Below the pieces are notes generated by a model. The model saw only the letters and a list, made by a program, of their open reading frames with translations. It searched no databases and was not told where the DNA came from. The translations under genes and the position numbers were made by a program. A stretch of DNA of 49,038 bases from an uncultured Chlorobiaceae bacterium (GTDB lineage: Bacteria; Bacteroidota; Chlorobiia; Chlorobiales; Chlorobiaceae): assembly GCA_903869365.1 (NCBI GenBank), contig CAIPYV010000119.1, positions 1 through 49,038 of the forward strand, read 5' to 3'. Below, piece by piece: positions 47,049-49,038 of this stretch. Within the stretch, counting starts at the first letter, position 1, and each line of letters begins with the position of its first letter.

Positions 47049-47447
47049 ATGGACTTGACAACACCCTATGCATTTGGGAAAACAGTGGATATGCCCTTTG
47101 CTGATGCTCAGCAGAAGGTGCGTGAAGAACTGGCAAAGGAAGGATTCGGTGTGCTCACAGAAATCGATATGAGTAAAATATTTGCCGCGAAACTGCAGAG
47201 GGAGTTCAGAGATTACATCATTCTCGGTGCCTGTAATCCAACTATCGCCTATGAAGCAATAAGCGGGGAAATAAATCTTGGGATACTGCTGCCCTGTAAT
47301 GTTGTGATTTATACCAGGGATGACGGGAAAACTGCCGTCATGTTCATGGACCCGATAGCAAGGTTTTCCGCCATAGGAAACCCTGATTTGGAGGAGTTCG
47401 GCATACAAGTCACACAAAAGCTTGAGCGTGTACTGGATACGCTTTAG
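47049..47447 (+). CDS. DUF302 family protein
   Basis: This 132-residue protein matches the DUF302 fold: TTPYAFGKTVDMPFADAQQK, then VREELAKEGFGVLTEIDM, DYIILGACNPTIAYEAI and LGILLPCNVVIYT. The family is widespread, dimeric and of unknown function, and is sometimes found with sulfur or metal genes. There is no signal peptide, so it is cytoplasmic. The start has AGGAG 8 nt upstream. It stands between the lpdA inverted repeat and the OmpA-type gene. Confidence 0.88.
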   Translation: MDLTTPYAFGKTVDMPFADAQQKVREELAKEGFGVLTEIDMSKIFAAKLQREFRDYIILGACNPTIAYEAISGEINLGILLPCNVVIYTRDDGKTAVMFMDPIARFSAIGNPDLEEFGIQVTQKLERVLDTL

Positions 47448-47526
47448 CGCTCAACGCAATATTGCTCTCCAAATTTACTGCTTTTTACACGGTAAACTTT
47501 TTGAGAAAGATTCTTGTTGTTTTCTT

Positions 47527-47539
47527 GCAAACGGTTTGC
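47527..47539 (+). promoter_or_regulatory. 13-nt palindrome GCAAACGGTTTGC
   Basis: A perfect palindrome around a central G, 78 nt before the OmpA-type gene start. Its shape (GCAAAC/GTTTGC) is like sites bound by LacI-family repressors. No such regulator is in the window. Confidence 0.3.
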
Positions 47540-47616
47540 TTGAGACTGATCCTTTTTTTATGTAAACGCATGATGTTTATTTTTACAATTTCCTTAATAC
47601 ATAAGATGTTAACGCT

Positions 47617-48303
47617 ATGATACCCCTGCAAAAACTTACCAAACCGTTTGTATTCCTCCTCGTTCTTGCTGTCACCTCATTGAACTGGGGATGCGAGTCA
47701 TCTTCCAATGCAGGACGCGGTGCAGGTATTGGTGCTGCCGGAGGTGGCATTATCGGAGGAATTATCGGAAGCAGACACGGTAATTTCGTTCAGGGTGCGC
47801 TTATTGGTGCTGTTATAGGCGGTGCGGGAGGAGCGCTTATTGGTGATTATATGGACAAACAGGCTGCTGAAATCGGTCATGATATCAAAGGAGCAAGAGT
47901 TGTCCGTGAAGGTGAAGGAATCAGGGTAATATTTGATTCCGGTATCCTTTTTTCAACTGGCTCTGCAACATTAACCTCGACAAGCAGGTATGAGATTGAG
48001 AAACTTGCTCATATTCTCAACCACTATCATGACACGAGTCTTGTGATAGAGGGGCATACCGATAATACTGGTAACAGAGATGCAAATCAGATACTCTCCG
48101 AGAAAAGGGCGGATGCGGTAGCTAATCTTCTAAAAGTATACGGTGTATCACGTCAAAGGTTATCCCCGATAGGCTACGGTGAAACCAGGCCTGTTGAGAC
48201 AAACAATACCGAGTGGGGTCGCAAGCAGAACCGACGCGTTGAAGTTGTGATCTATGCAAATGATGATCTCAAACGTCAGGCGGAGTCAGGTCGATTGAAT
48301 TAA
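47617..48303 (+). CDS. OmpA-family outer-membrane lipoprotein
   Basis: This 228-residue envelope protein has an N-terminal hydrophobic signal (FVFLLVLAVTSLNWGC). Its Cys is placed like a lipoprotein cysteine, although Asn/Trp before Gly-Cys is not a classic lipobox. A glycine-zipper region follows (about 33-76, AGIGAAGGGIIGGIIGS and GAVIGGAGGALIGDYM). The C-terminal OmpA domain (about 105-220) binds peptidoglycan; hallmarks are FDSGILFSTGSATLTS, VIEGHTDNTGNRDANQILSE and GYGETRPVETN...RKQNRRVEVVI. It tethers the outer membrane to the wall, by family role. It is convergent with hypE, 21 nt apart. Confidence 0.9.
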   Translation: MIPLQKLTKPFVFLLVLAVTSLNWGCESSSNAGRGAGIGAAGGGIIGGIIGSRHGNFVQGALIGAVIGGAGGALIGDYMDKQAAEIGHDIKGARVVREGEGIRVIFDSGILFSTGSATLTSTSRYEIEKLAHILNHYHDTSLVIEGHTDNTGNRDANQILSEKRADAVANLLKVYGVSRQRLSPIGYGETRPVETNNTEWGRKQNRRVEVVIYANDDLKRQAESGRLN

Positions 48304-48324
48304 AATTGCACAGCGCCCAATAGG

Positions 48325-49038
48325 TCAGCAGATTCTCGGCAGTTGTTCGCCAAGGGGCAGATCAATAATTCGTCGACTGCCGAATGCTGTTCTCATGACA
48401 ACCATCCCGGGATGTTCATGAACAACTTCCCCGATGATAACGGCATCCCTTCCATGTTCAAAAGAACGCAGCACATCGAGAACCGCTTCGGCATACTCAC
48501 TTGCCACGGAGAGAACCAGCTTGCCTTCGTTGGCCACATGGAGCGGATCGATGCCGAGCAGTTCGCAGGCACCACGGACATCCGGTTTTACAGGAATTGA
48601 TAGCTCATTGATTTCAATACCCACAGCAGAAGAGACGGCCAGTTCATTCAGCGTCGCTGCCACCCCACCCCTTGTCGGGTCACGCATGGCATGAATCGCT
48701 GGCACGGCATCAAGCACAGCGATAATCATGGAATTCAATGCGGCGCAATCACTCGTTATCTTCGACTGAAAGGAGAGCTCTTCGCGCGAAGTCATGATGG
48801 CCATGCCATGATCTCCCACCGTCCCTGAAAGAATAAGAGTGTCGCCCACCTGAAGGTTGCGACAGGAGAGATTGACCCCTGCCATAACAGAACCTAACCC
48901 CGAGGTATTGATAAAAATTTTGTCACACTGCCCCTTCCCTACCACCTTGGTATCGCCGGTCACAATCATGACTCCCGCTTTTCGGGCAGCCTCCGCCATA
49001 CTTCTGACAATGATTTCAAGCTCGACAAGCGAAAAACC
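48325..49038 (-). CDS. hypE: Hydrogenase maturation protein HypE (partial)
   Basis: The C-terminal part of HypE, the dehydratase that makes the cyanide ligand of NiFe-hydrogenases from a carbamoyl group on its own C-terminal cysteine. The frame continues past the window edge (GFSLVELEIIVRSMAEAARK), so roughly the first third is missing. Visible parts are VTGDTKVVGKGQCDKIFINT, LILSGTVGDHGMAIM, MRDPTRGGVAATLNELA, and the required C-terminal ending LPRIC. Other hyp genes should lie just to the right. Green sulfur bacteria may use hydrogen as an electron donor or recycle it from nitrogenase. Confidence 0.95.
   Translation of the reverse strand, partial: GFSLVELEIIVRSMAEAARKAGVMIVTGDTKVVGKGQCDKIFINTSGLGSVMAGVNLSCRNLQVGDTLILSGTVGDHGMAIMTSREELSFQSKITSDCAALNSMIIAVLDAVPAIHAMRDPTRGGVAATLNELAVSSAVGIEINELSIPVKPDVRGACELLGIDPLHVANEGKLVLSVASEYAEAVLDVLRSFEHGRDAVIIGEVVHEHPGMVVMRTAFGSRRIIDLPLGEQLPRIC

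Overview
The window looks like chromosome from an anaerobic phototrophic green sulfur bacterium (Chlorobium/Pelodictyon group). The evidence is a UbiA-type (bacterio)chlorophyll synthase, a one-piece pyruvate:ferredoxin oxidoreductase (the pyruvate-forming enzyme that complements the reverse TCA cycle), a carbamoyl-phosphate synthase large subunit present only as its C-terminal half, a phosphofructokinase with pyrophosphate-type residues, and a HypE hydrogenase-maturation gene. The genus is inference; no rRNA gene is present. Genes are tightly packed and mostly housekeeping.

Layout. 1-1245: an alternating purine/pyrimidine, palindrome-rich stretch, then a catalase-peroxidase (katG) pseudogene broken by large in-gene deletions and a frameshift. 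1361-3306: a secreted TPR protein, an outer-membrane beta-barrel protein and a stand-alone STAS protein. 3445-6042 (-): ribBA followed by glyA. 6279-9204 (+): the carB C-terminal half, a rubrerythrin-like protein and ferritin. 9267-16495: metallophosphoesterase, alpha-glucan phosphorylase, pyrD, a DUF4407 membrane protein, ispF and an FtsX-type permease. 16625-20078 (+): phosphofructokinase, ilvE and holB. 20117-21564 (-): an M24 peptidase and cutA, translationally coupled. 21686-25662 (+): trpD, chlorophyll synthase, rpmB, rnhA and a membrane-anchored unknown. 25674-30951: tilS, psd, tatA, recN and dapA. 30944-33549 (-): rlmB, then gcvH and gcvPA. 33802-37353: nifJ. 37504-39350: the most accessory-looking stretch, with a two-TM unknown, a small ParB/Srx-fold protein and a secreted Tyr/Trp- and Gly/Asp/Arg-rich protein. 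39365-41103 (-): modB-modC without modA. 41383-46922 (+): sucA-sucB-lpdA, a complete 2-oxoglutarate dehydrogenase complex. 47049-49038: a DUF302 protein, an OmpA-type lipoprotein and a hypE gene cut by the window edge.

How the genes fit together. Central carbon is strongly represented: nifJ makes pyruvate from acetyl-CoA and CO2, the phosphofructokinase and glucan phosphorylase handle storage-glucan flux, and gcvH/gcvPA with glyA handle one-carbon/glycine metabolism. The oxidative 2-oxoglutarate dehydrogenase operon is unexpected beside a reductive-TCA lifestyle. Iron and oxygen handling is seen as ferritin plus a rubrerythrin-like neighbour, with katG being lost.

No CRISPR array, intact insertion sequence, tRNA or rRNA was seen. 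The most notable observations are the 2-oxoglutarate dehydrogenase operon with a 19-codon leader ORF, the tandem 14-bp repeats before modB, the three-gene cassette after nifJ, and the unusual purine/pyrimidine-alternating DNA before the katG pseudogene.
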